The notes under the pieces: model-generated
What the model saw: only the letters and a program-made list of their open reading frames with translations
Told to the model about the DNA's origin: nothing
Database searches by the model: none
Made by a program: the position numbers and the translations under genes
Shown here: piece by piece, positions 1-9,143 of the stretch
How positions within the stretch are numbered: position 1 is the first letter of the stretch
How the letters are laid out: the number at the start of each line of letters is the position of its first letter
NCBI GenBank assembly: GCA_902798965.1
Contig: CADBYS010000010.1
Coordinates: forward strand, 1 to 64,000
Direction of reading: 5' to 3'
Source: an uncultured Bacteroidales bacterium
Lineage (GTDB): Bacteria; Bacteroidota; Bacteroidia; Bacteroidales; Paludibacteraceae
Length of the DNA stretch: 64,000 nt

Positions 1-1
1 T

Positions 2-3000
2 AGCGAGCATCCATTTGTGCCGGTTGAGCATAAGGATACGATATGCGTAGGCGACAGTCTGCTTTGGGGCTGCGAGTGGTTTGGCGAGGATGTGGATACA
101 TTCTATATGATTCCAGGCGCAGAAACCGATACGAAGATGATTCTGCATCTGACTGTATTGAATCCTGATACGGTACTTGAAGAGGTGCTGCTGAAGGGTG
201 AGTCGGTAACATGGCGTGACAGCTTGTACACGAAGGCCGGTGAGTATGCTTACACGAAGGATTATCCCGCACCTTACGAGTGCGTTGATACGCTGTTCCG
301 CATTCGCGTGATCCGTTACGACAGCATCAGCGAGAAGGTTTGCGCCGGCGAATCGTACGAATGGCGTGAGCAGACGCTGAGCGAGGATAAGATCTACCGC
401 GACACCTTGCGGATGACGAGCGAGTTCACGGGCGAGTTGGCTGACACGGCTTACTACGTACTTAACCTCTCGCACTACACCGCACAGGTTGACAGCACGG
501 AGGAAGCTACGGTGAACGTAACGAACCTGCCATATCTGTGGCGCGGACAAGAGTGCAATGAGACCAAGGAATATACCGACACCATCAAGCATGCAGGTAC
601 GCAGTGCGTGGATACCGTATATCACTTGAATCTGACGGTTATCTACGAGCCTACCAAGTATTACCTGCTCGACACCCTGTGCTTGGGCGATACGCTGATC
701 TGGGGTTGCGACAAGCTGATCAAGAGCACGAAGGATACGCTGGTACGGAAAGATGCGCTGGGCAACGATACCGCCATCTACTACCTGGATCTGACTGTTC
801 TGGAGCCGACCGTTCTGCCTGTAAAGGATACCTTGCTGATGAAGGGTGACACAATCATCTGGAACGACAGTATCATCACAACTGCCGCCGAGCTGGCTGA
901 CACGACGTACTATGAGACTTACGGTTGCATCGATACCATCAGCCGTCTGCATGTAGTGCTGGTTGACAGTACAGCAACCATTGCCTGCTACGGCGACACC
1001 TTGGATTGGCGCAACATGAAGCTCTACACCGACAGCATCTACCGCGATACGGTACGCACGGCAAGCATCTTTGCCGATGGTGAGGTGGATAAGGAATACT
1101 ACATCCTTAGCTTCTCGCACTACAAGGCACAGGTTGACAGTCTGCTGATTGACTCAGTGAAATCGACCGAACTGCCGTACTTGTGGCGCGGAAAGGAATA
1201 CAACACGGATAAGACAGACGCCGACACCGTATATCACGTAGGTACGCAGTGCATAGATACAGTATATCACCTGGATCTGACGGTAATCTACGAGGTTAAG
1301 GAATATAACGTATTCGACACCTTGTGCCTGGGCGATACGCTGGTTTGGGGTTGCGACAAGCTGACAACGAGCACGAAGGATACGCTGGTAATGCAGGATG
1401 CAATGGGTCACGATACCGCCATCTACTACCTGGATCTGACTGTTCTGGAGCCGCACGTACTGCCTGTGGTTGATACCTTGCTGATGAAGGGTGACACGAT
1501 CATCTGGAACGACAGTATCATCACAACTGCCGCCGAGCTGGCTGACACGACGTACTATGAGACTTACGGTTGCGTGGATACCATCAGCCGTCTGCACGTA
1601 GTGCTGGTTGACAGTGCCGCAACGATTGCATGCTATGGCGACACCTTGGATTGGCGTGGTATGAAGCTCTACACCGACAGCATCTACCGCGATACGGTAC
1701 GCGCGGCAAGCATCTTTGCCGATACCGTAACCATAGATAAGGAGTACTACATCCTGAACCTCTCGCACTACAAGGCACCGGTTGACAGCACGCTGACTGA
1801 CACCGTGAAAGCAACCGAACTGCCGTATCCGTGGCGTGAGAAGGAATACAGGCTGGGCGGTATCTACACCGACACGATTTATCATGCCGACTCGCTCTGT
1901 ATCGACAGCTTGTATCACCTGGATCTGACAGTTGACTACGTGGTTGACAAGCGTGACCTGCGCGACACCTTGTGCTCGGGCGATACGCTGCTTTGGGGTT
2001 GCGAGCGTTATGCGCACGATACAATATTATATGACACCTTGCGTTACGTAACCGGTCAGGACAGTGTATGTTACACCATGTATCTGACTGTTCTGGAGCC
2101 GCACGTACTGCCTGTAGTGGATACCGTGCTCATTAAGGGCGTACGCGATACGATCATCTGGCTCGACAGCGCTTATACGGCAGCCACCGAGGTAGCTGAC
2201 ACGACATACTATCCCGAGCCTTATGGCTGCTTGGATACGATCAGTCGTCTGCGCATCGTGCTGTACGACAGCGCAAGTGCATTCAGCTGCAATGGCGACA
2301 CCATGGATTGGCGCAACATGAAACTGTATCAGGACAGCATCTACCGCGATACGGTACGTACAATCAGTATGTTCACGGGCGAAGAGATTAATCTGGAGTA
2401 TCATATCTTGAACTACCGTCACTTCGGAGTGCCTGTTGACAGCATCGACAGCGTATATGTCAGCAGCGAGAACCTGCCGTACCTGTGGCGTACGATGAGT
2501 CTGGATTCGACTGACACGTATCGCGACACCGTTTGGTACGCCGACAGCTTGTGCATCGACAGCCTGTTCACCTTGAACCTGTTCGTTGAGCCGCTGAAGG
2601 ACAGCGTACGTTACGACACCATCTGCCACCGCGACACCGTGCTCTGGTTCGGCAACAAACTGACCGAGAGCGGTACGTATCCCGACACGATCCGTTATGC
2701 AAGCGGCAACGACAGTCTGCGCGCAATCTTGTACCTGACCGTTCGGATGGATTCGATTGCACCGGTTGACAGCACCGTGCTGTGCAACAACGAGTCGATA
2801 GAGTGGTACGATTCGATAATCAGTGAGACGGGAACTTACTACCACTGGACACATTATCCGCTGACAGAGGCTCAGAAAGACTCCGGTATGGAGGTCGGTT
2901 GCGACAGCGTGCTGCATACCTTGTATGTTAAGGCATATCATGTTGACAGCGTTGCTCTGACCGACTCCGTATGTGAGCAGACCATTAAAGATAATAATTA

Positions 3001-5413
3001 CAAGTATGCATGGAACGGCAAGACGTGGGATATTCCGGAGACGGATCTGTACACTAAGACCTACCCATTGTTGGATACCGTTCGCTACGACTCCATCGGT
3101 TGCGACAGTATGCGCTATAAGATGGAAGTGACGGTACTGCGTGCTGAGCGTCGTCTGGATCTGGATACCACGATTTGCGAACAGGATGTGATTAACTTCC
3201 GTTGGAAACCGTTTAACACCGAGTATGCCGGCTTCACCGAAACTACCACGAAGTACGATACGGCACGGTTCGTAGCTACGGGTTGCGACAGTGTTATCTA
3301 TCAGCTGAACCTGCGCGTACTCAAGCCGCTTCGCGACACGATCGATGTGGATACAACCATCTGCTCGTCGGATGTAGTAGAGTGGTACGGACAGATATAC
3401 AACCAGGAGGGCAGCTACCCGCATACCGTTAAGTACGCGGCTACAGGTTGCGACAGCGCTTACTACCGCTTGAACCTGAAATTCTTCGTAACGCCGGATA
3501 CGGTAACCGAAGCTCAGCCGTGGAAGTTCTGTCAGGGTGCTCCGATATCCGTAACATGGCGTGGACACACTATCACGTCGGATACGAGCCGTACGTATTG
3601 GGATTCAACCTTCTACAGCGGAACGCAGTGTATCGAGCACTACTACAAGCTGGATGTAGAGATCCTGACAACGGAGATCATCGATACCACAGCCGTGATC
3701 TGCGAGGGTAGCTCGATCATATGGGATAGAACAGGCGAGGAGGTTTCCGATACCGCTCAGGTTTATGAGAAGATCTTACCGTATCGTACTTTGGCCGGTT
3801 GCGATAGTGTTATCTACCGCTTGCACCTGGTAGCTATCACTCCGGAGATTAAGGAAGCCGAGACACGTTACATCTGCAAAGGCGAGTCATACACATGGCC
3901 TATTAATAATGTAAAATACACGGAAACCGGTACGTACATGGATACCGTTCGTTCGGTAGGCGATTGCGACAGTATCATCTACACGCTTAAGCTGGAGGCT
4001 CAGGCTGCACAGCAAACGCAGTACGATACGTTGTACATCTGCGGAAGCGGACAAGTAAGATGGTCGTTCAATAATAAGGTTTACGCGCACGCGGGTATAT
4101 ACCTCGATACGATTTATACCGAGCAAGGTTGTCCGTTGATTGCCGGTGAGCTGCTCGTAGATGAGCATGAGGTAACGAAGGCCGATCCGGAGGATGTATC
4201 GATCTACAAGAACGATCCGGGCTACCTGTGGCACGGTACGACATATACCGAGGAAGGTACGTACACGTATATCGATACCTATAGGGCTTCGGGTTGCGAC
4301 AGTATCATCTACACGCTGAACCTGACTTTGCTCGATCGTACGATGGTTGTTGAGGATGTAGAGGATGTCGTTTGCTCGGGTACGGATTACCTGCACGACG
4401 GTAAGCATATCATCACCGGTCACACCGAGTGGTCGGATACGATCATTAGCTATCAGCCGGGTACGGATAAGGTTACGAACTACAAGATTGATATCTATGA
4501 CGTCAGCTTCCCGAACAACTTCATGGCGGGTGTAACGGTTGCTTGCCATAACCCGGTTGTTATCTCGGATGCCAAGTCGGTTCTGGAGAATTACCTGGAT
4601 ACTACCACGAACTACGCACCGATCACCTCTGTTGACTGGTATATCAGCGAGAATTACGGTGAATGGCAGACGCTCGATACTATGTACGAGATCAGCGGTA
4701 ACGACACCGTAGTAGGCGTGAAAGTGATCATAACCACCGAGTGCGGTACGATTATCAAGGATAGCACGTACAAAGTAGGCGAGTTCGTATCGCCGGATAC
4801 GTACACCGAGTACGACATGTTGCCGGTAATCAAGAAGTACAACGGCTTGATGCTGATGGTTGATGTGGATGCTATCTGTCAGAAGTTCGGTTGGACGAAC
4901 CACAACGACGAGATATCCACCACAACCGCCAACTTCGATCCTAACGGTCTGTACCCGGATCAAGTTCAGTGGTACAAGCAGATAGGCGAGATCGACGACT
5001 TGTCGCATCCGATTGCCGGTGATCCGGCCGACCAGCCGATGAACAAGTACGGCTACTACTACAAGCCTGCCGACGACGATTCGTACTACGCATTCATCAA
5101 GCGCGACTTGGTTGTTCAAGTAGGTGATTGCGGCGTTTGGGCACGTACTATTAGCGTAACCGGTGAGAGTGGCGTTGACCTGTTGCCGAACGTGGCACAC
5201 GTCAATGAGCAAGTGACCATCACGAATGTGACCAGCTGCAACGTGACTATCACGGATATCAACGGCGCAACGATCCTTACCAGCGATATACAACAGGCAC
5301 ATGCGCCGATCACTACCGGTAAGTTCCACGCACCGAATGCTCAAGGAACGTACTTCGTAATAATCGAAACAACGAGCGGCACGTATCACCGTACGCTCCT
5401 CGTTTATCCTTAA
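2..5413 (+). CDS. Giant repetitive surface protein with T9SS-like tail (5' end outside window)
   Basis: The reading frame is open to the left edge, so the GTG at 17 is not a credible start and the N-terminus is missing. About 1,800 residues are visible. They consist of degenerate modules of the type C-x-G-D-T-x-x-W ... GCDS ... Y-x-L-x-L-x-V, very rich in Asp and Thr, a style common in large secreted Bacteroidales proteins with 'CxGxSyxW...GCDS' repeats. Part of the repeat is recent: a block around 800-1140 recurs at about 1445-1785, a 645-bp (215-codon) period with near-identical DNA. The last ~70 residues (ITNVTS, TDINGATI, GTYFVIIET, HRTLLVYP) look like a type A C-terminal sorting domain of the type IX secretion system. 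It is probably exported across the outer membrane and surface-attached or released; an adhesin-like role is inference. mtaB follows 18 bp downstream. Confidence 0.8.
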   Translation, partial: SEHPFVPVEHKDTICVGDSLLWGCEWFGEDVDTFYMIPGAETDTKMILHLTVLNPDTVLEEVLLKGESVTWRDSLYTKAGEYAYTKDYPAPYECVDTLFRIRVIRYDSISEKVCAGESYEWREQTLSEDKIYRDTLRMTSEFTGELADTAYYVLNLSHYTAQVDSTEEATVNVTNLPYLWRGQECNETKEYTDTIKHAGTQCVDTVYHLNLTVIYEPTKYYLLDTLCLGDTLIWGCDKLIKSTKDTLVRKDALGNDTAIYYLDLTVLEPTVLPVKDTLLMKGDTIIWNDSIITTAAELADTTYYETYGCIDTISRLHVVLVDSTATIACYGDTLDWRNMKLYTDSIYRDTVRTASIFADGEVDKEYYILSFSHYKAQVDSLLIDSVKSTELPYLWRGKEYNTDKTDADTVYHVGTQCIDTVYHLDLTVIYEVKEYNVFDTLCLGDTLVWGCDKLTTSTKDTLVMQDAMGHDTAIYYLDLTVLEPHVLPVVDTLLMKGDTIIWNDSIITTAAELADTTYYETYGCVDTISRLHVVLVDSAATIACYGDTLDWRGMKLYTDSIYRDTVRAASIFADTVTIDKEYYILNLSHYKAPVDSTLTDTVKATELPYPWREKEYRLGGIYTDTIYHADSLCIDSLYHLDLTVDYVVDKRDLRDTLCSGDTLLWGCERYAHDTILYDTLRYVTGQDSVCYTMYLTVLEPHVLPVVDTVLIKGVRDTIIWLDSAYTAATEVADTTYYPEPYGCLDTISRLRIVLYDSASAFSCNGDTMDWRNMKLYQDSIYRDTVRTISMFTGEEINLEYHILNYRHFGVPVDSIDSVYVSSENLPYLWRTMSLDSTDTYRDTVWYADSLCIDSLFTLNLFVEPLKDSVRYDTICHRDTVLWFGNKLTESGTYPDTIRYASGNDSLRAILYLTVRMDSIAPVDSTVLCNNESIEWYDSIISETGTYYHWTHYPLTEAQKDSGMEVGCDSVLHTLYVKAYHVDSVALTDSVCEQTIKDNNYKYAWNGKTWDIPETDLYTKTYPLLDTVRYDSIGCDSMRYKMEVTVLRAERRLDLDTTICEQDVINFRWKPFNTEYAGFTETTTKYDTARFVATGCDSVIYQLNLRVLKPLRDTIDVDTTICSSDVVEWYGQIYNQEGSYPHTVKYAATGCDSAYYRLNLKFFVTPDTVTEAQPWKFCQGAPISVTWRGHTITSDTSRTYWDSTFYSGTQCIEHYYKLDVEILTTEIIDTTAVICEGSSIIWDRTGEEVSDTAQVYEKILPYRTLAGCDSVIYRLHLVAITPEIKEAETRYICKGESYTWPINNVKYTETGTYMDTVRSVGDCDSIIYTLKLEAQAAQQTQYDTLYICGSGQVRWSFNNKVYAHAGIYLDTIYTEQGCPLIAGELLVDEHEVTKADPEDVSIYKNDPGYLWHGTTYTEEGTYTYIDTYRASGCDSIIYTLNLTLLDRTMVVEDVEDVVCSGTDYLHDGKHIITGHTEWSDTIISYQPGTDKVTNYKIDIYDVSFPNNFMAGVTVACHNPVVISDAKSVLENYLDTTTNYAPITSVDWYISENYGEWQTLDTMYEISGNDTVVGVKVIITTECGTIIKDSTYKVGEFVSPDTYTEYDMLPVIKKYNGLMLMVDVDAICQKFGWTNHNDEISTTTANFDPNGLYPDQVQWYKQIGEIDDLSHPIAGDPADQPMNKYGYYYKPADDDSYYAFIKRDLVVQVGDCGVWARTISVTGESGVDLLPNVAHVNEQVTITNVTSCNVTITDINGATILTSDIQQAHAPITTGKFHAPNAQGTYFVIIETTSGTYHRTLLVYP

Positions 5414-5431
5414 TCCGATAAACAGCGGACA

Positions 5432-6799
5432 ATGAAAGTACGGTTTGTGACCTTAGGCTGTAAGCTGAATTTCGCTGAGTCCAGTGCGTTGGGTAAAGCC
5501 TTGCATGAAGCAGGCTATACCCGCGCAGTGGACGGCGAACAGGCAGATATATGCGTGCTGAACACCTGCACGGTGACCGACACGGCTGACCATAAGTGCC
5601 GGCAAGCCTTAGCCCGACTCAGGCGCGAGAATCCCAAGGCACTGATCATCGCCACAGGCTGCTATGCGCAGCTGGCGGCGGAGAACAGAAGTCAGATGTC
5701 AGATGTCAGATGTCAGAAGGGGTGGGAACAGGCGGATTATATCTTGGGCAACGACGAGAAGTTCCGCATCCCTGAGCTGATTCAGGCTATCAGCAGCCAA
5801 GAGGCAAGAGCTAAGAGCGAAGAGCCAAGAGTCAAGAGCCAAGAGCCGAAAGTACAGGCTACGCCGATACGCGAGGTGGAAGCGTTTCACGGGGCACTGT
5901 CGTTCTCATCTACGGACAGCGAAGCCGATGAGCCGCATACCACGATAGCCGACCGCACGCAGCGCACTCGTTGCTTCCTGAAGGTACAAGACGGATGTAA
6001 CTACTTCTGCACGTACTGCACTATCCCGTACGCACGCGGCAAGTCGCGTAACCCGCAGATCAGTCAGTTGGCGGAAGAGGCACAGCAGGCCATACGGCAA
6101 GGAGCGAAGGAGATCGTGCTGACCGGCGTGAACATTGCCGACTTCGGCCGTAGTACCGGCGAGACGTTCATCGATCTGCTGCGTGCCTTGGATGAGTTGC
6201 AAGGAGAGTACCGACTGCGTATAGGCAGTTGCGAACCGAACTTGCTGAGCACGGAGATTATCGATCTGGTAGCAGCAAGCCGGCATATAGCTCCGCACTT
6301 CCATATACCCCTGCAGTCGGGAAGCAACGAGGTGCTGAGGATAATGAAAAGGCATTACACCCGCGAACTGTTCGCCGAGCGGGTGGCATACATACGCCAG
6401 CGATTGCCGTACGCCTTTATAGGAGTGGACTGCATGGTGGGCGTGAGAGGCGAAACAGAAGAGTACTTTGATGATTATGTGCAGTTCGTAGAGCAGTTGC
6501 CCGTAAGTCAGCTGCACGTATTTACTTATTCGGAACGTGCGCGCACGCGTATGGTAGAGATGGATCTGTATGTCGTACCTGCCGCCGAGCGCAAACGTCG
6601 CAGCGATATTCTGCATCGCATATCCGAACAAAAAACGAAAGCGTTCTATGCCGCCAACCGCGGACAACAACTGACAGTCCTGTGGGAAAGCAGGAACGCC
6701 AAAGGGCAGATGGCAGGCTTCACGGAGAATTACCTGCGCCTGACTGCCCCCTATAACCCCGATAAAGTCAACACATTTGAAACTATACAATATATTTGA
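5432..6799 (+). CDS. mtaB: tRNA t6A37 methylthiotransferase MtaB
   Basis: 455 residues. Radical-SAM methylthiotransferase that converts t6A37 to ms2t6A37 in ANN-decoding tRNAs. The N-terminal MTTase domain has its cluster cysteines at C10 (TLGCKLN), C46 (NTCTV) and C77 (ATGCYAQ). The radical-SAM CxxxCxxC is at C189, C193 and C196 (DGCNYFCTYC). A TRAM-like C-terminal region follows. MtaB rather than MiaB or RimO is chosen from the GCKLN motif and overall similarity. Two stretches unlike the family are inserted between the two iron-sulfur domains, residues about 84-96 and 121-142. Both are encoded by tandem 7-bp DNA repeats (5691-5718 and 5799-5847) and keep the frame. ATG start 18 bp after the upstream stop. 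Confidence 0.93.
   Translation: MKVRFVTLGCKLNFAESSALGKALHEAGYTRAVDGEQADICVLNTCTVTDTADHKCRQALARLRRENPKALIIATGCYAQLAAENRSQMSDVRCQKGWEQADYILGNDEKFRIPELIQAISSQEARAKSEEPRVKSQEPKVQATPIREVEAFHGALSFSSTDSEADEPHTTIADRTQRTRCFLKVQDGCNYFCTYCTIPYARGKSRNPQISQLAEEAQQAIRQGAKEIVLTGVNIADFGRSTGETFIDLLRALDELQGEYRLRIGSCEPNLLSTEIIDLVAASRHIAPHFHIPLQSGSNEVLRIMKRHYTRELFAERVAYIRQRLPYAFIGVDCMVGVRGETEEYFDDYVQFVEQLPVSQLHVFTYSERARTRMVEMDLYVVPAAERKRRSDILHRISEQKTKAFYAANRGQQLTVLWESRNAKGQMAGFTENYLRLTAPYNPDKVNTFETIQYI
5691..5718 (+). repeat. Heptamer repeat GTCAGAT x4 inside mtaB
   Basis: Three exact GTCAGAT units and a final GTCAGAA, in frame within mtaB. Part of the 7-bp-period repeat set scattered through the window. Confidence 0.9.
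5799..5847 (+). repeat. Heptamer repeat AAGAGNN x7 inside mtaB
   Basis: Seven units (AAGAGGC, AAGAGCT, AAGAGCG, AAGAGCC, AAGAGTC, AAGAGCC, AAGAGCC). 49 nt, encoding a Glu/Lys/Ser-rich linker in MtaB. Confidence 0.92.
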
Positions 6800-6844
6800 A
6801 TTCTGAAAACGGAATACTCATATATCACCTATATACACTAATTT

Positions 6845-8680
6845 ATGCGTTACAACAAGCAAAAATTACAACAGATGACATTAGATGAACTTCGTGCAGT
6901 AGCAGCGGAGTTTCAATTGGCAGATGTAGAAGCAATGGATGCCAAGCAACTCGTATCGATGTTGGTGGATGTTCAGGCTGCTCAGGCTCTGAACGCTTAC
7001 CAGGCGCGCGAGGATGCCTTGCAACCCAAGCGTAGAACACGTATTACCGTGTCGGCTACTCCGGCAGCGCAACGTGTGGAAACCCGTCACATGAAAGGTG
7101 AGCGGGTGTTGGCCACTGTTGGCAATGAGTCGGATACCATCACGGAGATGAAGGAATATCAGTCGCAGCAACCTCTACCCGTAGGTGTGAGGAAAGCACA
7201 ACGTGCCATGGAGCAGTTTATGCAGCAGAACGAGGTGCTTAATCCCGCTTCGGAGATGTACGAGCCGATGCCTGTGGCAGAGCCGATGATAGCCGAACAG
7301 CCAGCAGAGCCTGCTCCGGTAGCAGAAGCCGCTCCGCTGCCCGAACCTGCGCCGGCTCCCGCGCCTAAGAAACGCGGCAGGCCGCGTAAGAACCCGCTGC
7401 CCGAACCGGTAGTAGATACGCAGCAGACCATCGAGATGCCTGCCGAGCAGCCGGCAATGGAGCAACCTTTAGATATGCCGCTGCCCGAACAGCCGATGGA
7501 GGAGGCGCAAGACGAAATGATACAGGAGTCGGCACAGCGCGTGACGTTCGATATAGATGATACGATAACGGCTATGGGCACCCTGGAGATTCTGCCCGAA
7601 GGATACGGATTCCTGCGTTCGGCCGATTACAACTATATCTCTTCGCCGGATGATATATACGTCACGCAACAGCAGATTCGTAAGTTCGCTCTCAAGCCCG
7701 GCGATACGGTGGAGTGCACCTTGCGTTCGCCGCGTGACAACGAGCGTTTCTTCCCGATGGCTAAGGTGATTCGCGTGAATGGCGTGTCACCCGAGAAAGC
7801 TGCCGAGCGTGTGGCGTTCGAGAACCTGACACCGCTGTTCCCGGATACGAAGTTCACCTTGTGCAAGGGCGATGGCCGCGACCCGCTCTCGTGCCGAATA
7901 ATTGACCTGTTTGCTCCTATCGGCAAAGGGCAGCGCGGACTGATCGTGGCGCAGCCCAAGACCGGTAAGACTATGCTGCTCAAGGATATTGCCAACGCTA
8001 TCAGCGAGAATCATCCGGAGGTATATATGATCGTTCTGCTGATCGATGAACGTCCGGAGGAGGTAACTGATATGATTCGTTCGGTGAAGGCGGAAGTAAT
8101 AGCCTCCACGTTCGACGAGCCGGCCGAGAACCACGTGCGCGTGGCGAACATCGTGCACGAGAAAGCCAAACGTCTGGTAGAGTGCGGACATGATGTAGTG
8201 ATCCTGTTGGATTCGATCACGCGTCTGGCACGTGCATATAACACCGTGGCTCCTGCCAGCGGCAAGGTGCTGTCGGGTGGTGTGGAAGCTCAAGCATTGC
8301 ATCGCCCCAAGCGCTTCTTCGGTGCAGCACGAAACATAGAGTTCGGCGGTTCGCTGACTATCATCGCCACAGCCCTGACGGAAACAGGCTCGAAGATGGA
8401 CGATCTGATCTTCGAGGAGTTCAAGGGAACCGGTAATATGGAGTTGCAGCTGGATCGTAAGCTGTCGAACAAACGTATCTTCCCCGCTGTGGATATACCT
8501 GCCTCCTCGACGCGTCGCGACGATCTGCTCTTGCCGGCTGATGTGCTCAGTCGTATGTGGATCATCCGCAAGCAACTGTCGGAGATGAACGGCGTAGAAG
8601 CCATGGAGAAACTCCGTGCGTTCATGGAGCGTACACGTGATAACGACGAGTTCCTGCTTGCAGTGAACGGAATGAGATAG
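6845..8680 (+). CDS. rho: Transcription termination factor Rho (long-insert form)
   Basis: 611 residues against about 420 in E. coli Rho. Hexameric RNA-dependent ATPase that ends transcription at unstructured RNA. Residues 1-45 form the Rho N-terminal helical domain ([16 protein letters not shown]). Residues about 60-235 are a low-complexity Pro/Glu/Ala/Gln insert with an AT-hook-like KKRGRPRK at 175-182; such inserts are seen in Rho of several phyla, including this one. The cold-shock-type RNA-binding domain starts near 245 ([14 protein letters not shown]). The P-loop is AQPKTGKT at 369-376, followed by Walker B ([16 protein letters not shown]) and the SGGV/Q-loop region. ATG start; no clear promoter was seen in the 45-bp gap. 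Confidence 0.96.
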   Translation: MRYNKQKLQQMTLDELRAVAAEFQLADVEAMDAKQLVSMLVDVQAAQALNAYQAREDALQPKRRTRITVSATPAAQRVETRHMKGERVLATVGNESDTITEMKEYQSQQPLPVGVRKAQRAMEQFMQQNEVLNPASEMYEPMPVAEPMIAEQPAEPAPVAEAAPLPEPAPAPAPKKRGRPRKNPLPEPVVDTQQTIEMPAEQPAMEQPLDMPLPEQPMEEAQDEMIQESAQRVTFDIDDTITAMGTLEILPEGYGFLRSADYNYISSPDDIYVTQQQIRKFALKPGDTVECTLRSPRDNERFFPMAKVIRVNGVSPEKAAERVAFENLTPLFPDTKFTLCKGDGRDPLSCRIIDLFAPIGKGQRGLIVAQPKTGKTMLLKDIANAISENHPEVYMIVLLIDERPEEVTDMIRSVKAEVIASTFDEPAENHVRVANIVHEKAKRLVECGHDVVILLDSITRLARAYNTVAPASGKVLSGGVEAQALHRPKRFFGAARNIEFGGSLTIIATALTETGSKMDDLIFEEFKGTGNMELQLDRKLSNKRIFPAVDIPASSTRRDDLLLPADVLSRMWIIRKQLSEMNGVEAMEKLRAFMERTRDNDEFLLAVNGMR

Positions 8681-8687
8681 TCAAAAG

Positions 8688-9143
8688 ATGATAGGACGGA
8701 TAGTGATATTGAACGGTGCGAACCTGAACTGCTTGGGCAGGCGGGAACCGGCGATCTATGGACGCAAATCCATGGAGCAGGTGATGCTTGAGCTGCAGCA
8801 GGCGTATCCCGATATTCACTTCACGTACTATCAGTCCAACCACGAGGGCGATCTTATCGACCGGCTGCAAGAGCCTTTAGTCGAAAGTCAAAAGTCGAAA
8901 GTCGAAAGCATCAGCGGCATTGTGCTGAACGCCGGCGGTTATACGCATACCAGCGTAGCGCTGCGCGATGCAGTGGCACTTTGTCCGGTGCCCGTAGTGG
9001 AGGTACATATATCCGACATCAGCAAGCGCGAACCGTTCCGGCGGGTAAGTCTGCTCACCGATGTTTGCGCACACACTATCACCGGTCATGGCACCGACGG
9101 ATACAGAGAAGCCGTGCAATGGCTGCTCGATAATACCAAATGA
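8688..9143 (+). CDS. aroQ: 3-dehydroquinate dehydratase, type II
   Basis: 151 residues. Dodecameric dehydratase of the shikimate pathway (3-dehydroquinate to 3-dehydroshikimate). The N-terminal ILNGANLNCLGRREPAIYG holds the catalytic Arg19 and Tyr24. NHEGDLIDRL, NAGGYTHTSVALRDA, EVHISDISKREPFR and ITGHGTDGY are the other conserved blocks. Residues about 64-75 (LVESQKSKVESI) replace the short family loop and come from four 7-bp repeats at 8880-8907. The gene starts 7 bp after rho and its stop overlaps the next start (ATGA at 9140-9143), suggesting translational coupling. Confidence 0.95.
   Translation: MIGRIVILNGANLNCLGRREPAIYGRKSMEQVMLELQQAYPDIHFTYYQSNHEGDLIDRLQEPLVESQKSKVESISGIVLNAGGYTHTSVALRDAVALCPVPVVEVHISDISKREPFRRVSLLTDVCAHTITGHGTDGYREAVQWLLDNTK
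8880..8907 (+). repeat. Heptamer repeat GTC(G/A)AAA x4 inside aroQ
   Basis: GTCGAAA, GTCAAAA, GTCGAAA, GTCGAAA within the aroQ coding frame. The same unit occurs, on the other strand, in the DUF2723 gene and prmA. Confidence 0.92.

Noticed and set aside
1154-5389. Long antisense ORFs opposite the giant repetitive gene
   Set aside because: They are shadows created by the biased, stop-poor repeat sequence. They show no family features, and the + strand frame is clearly the coding one.
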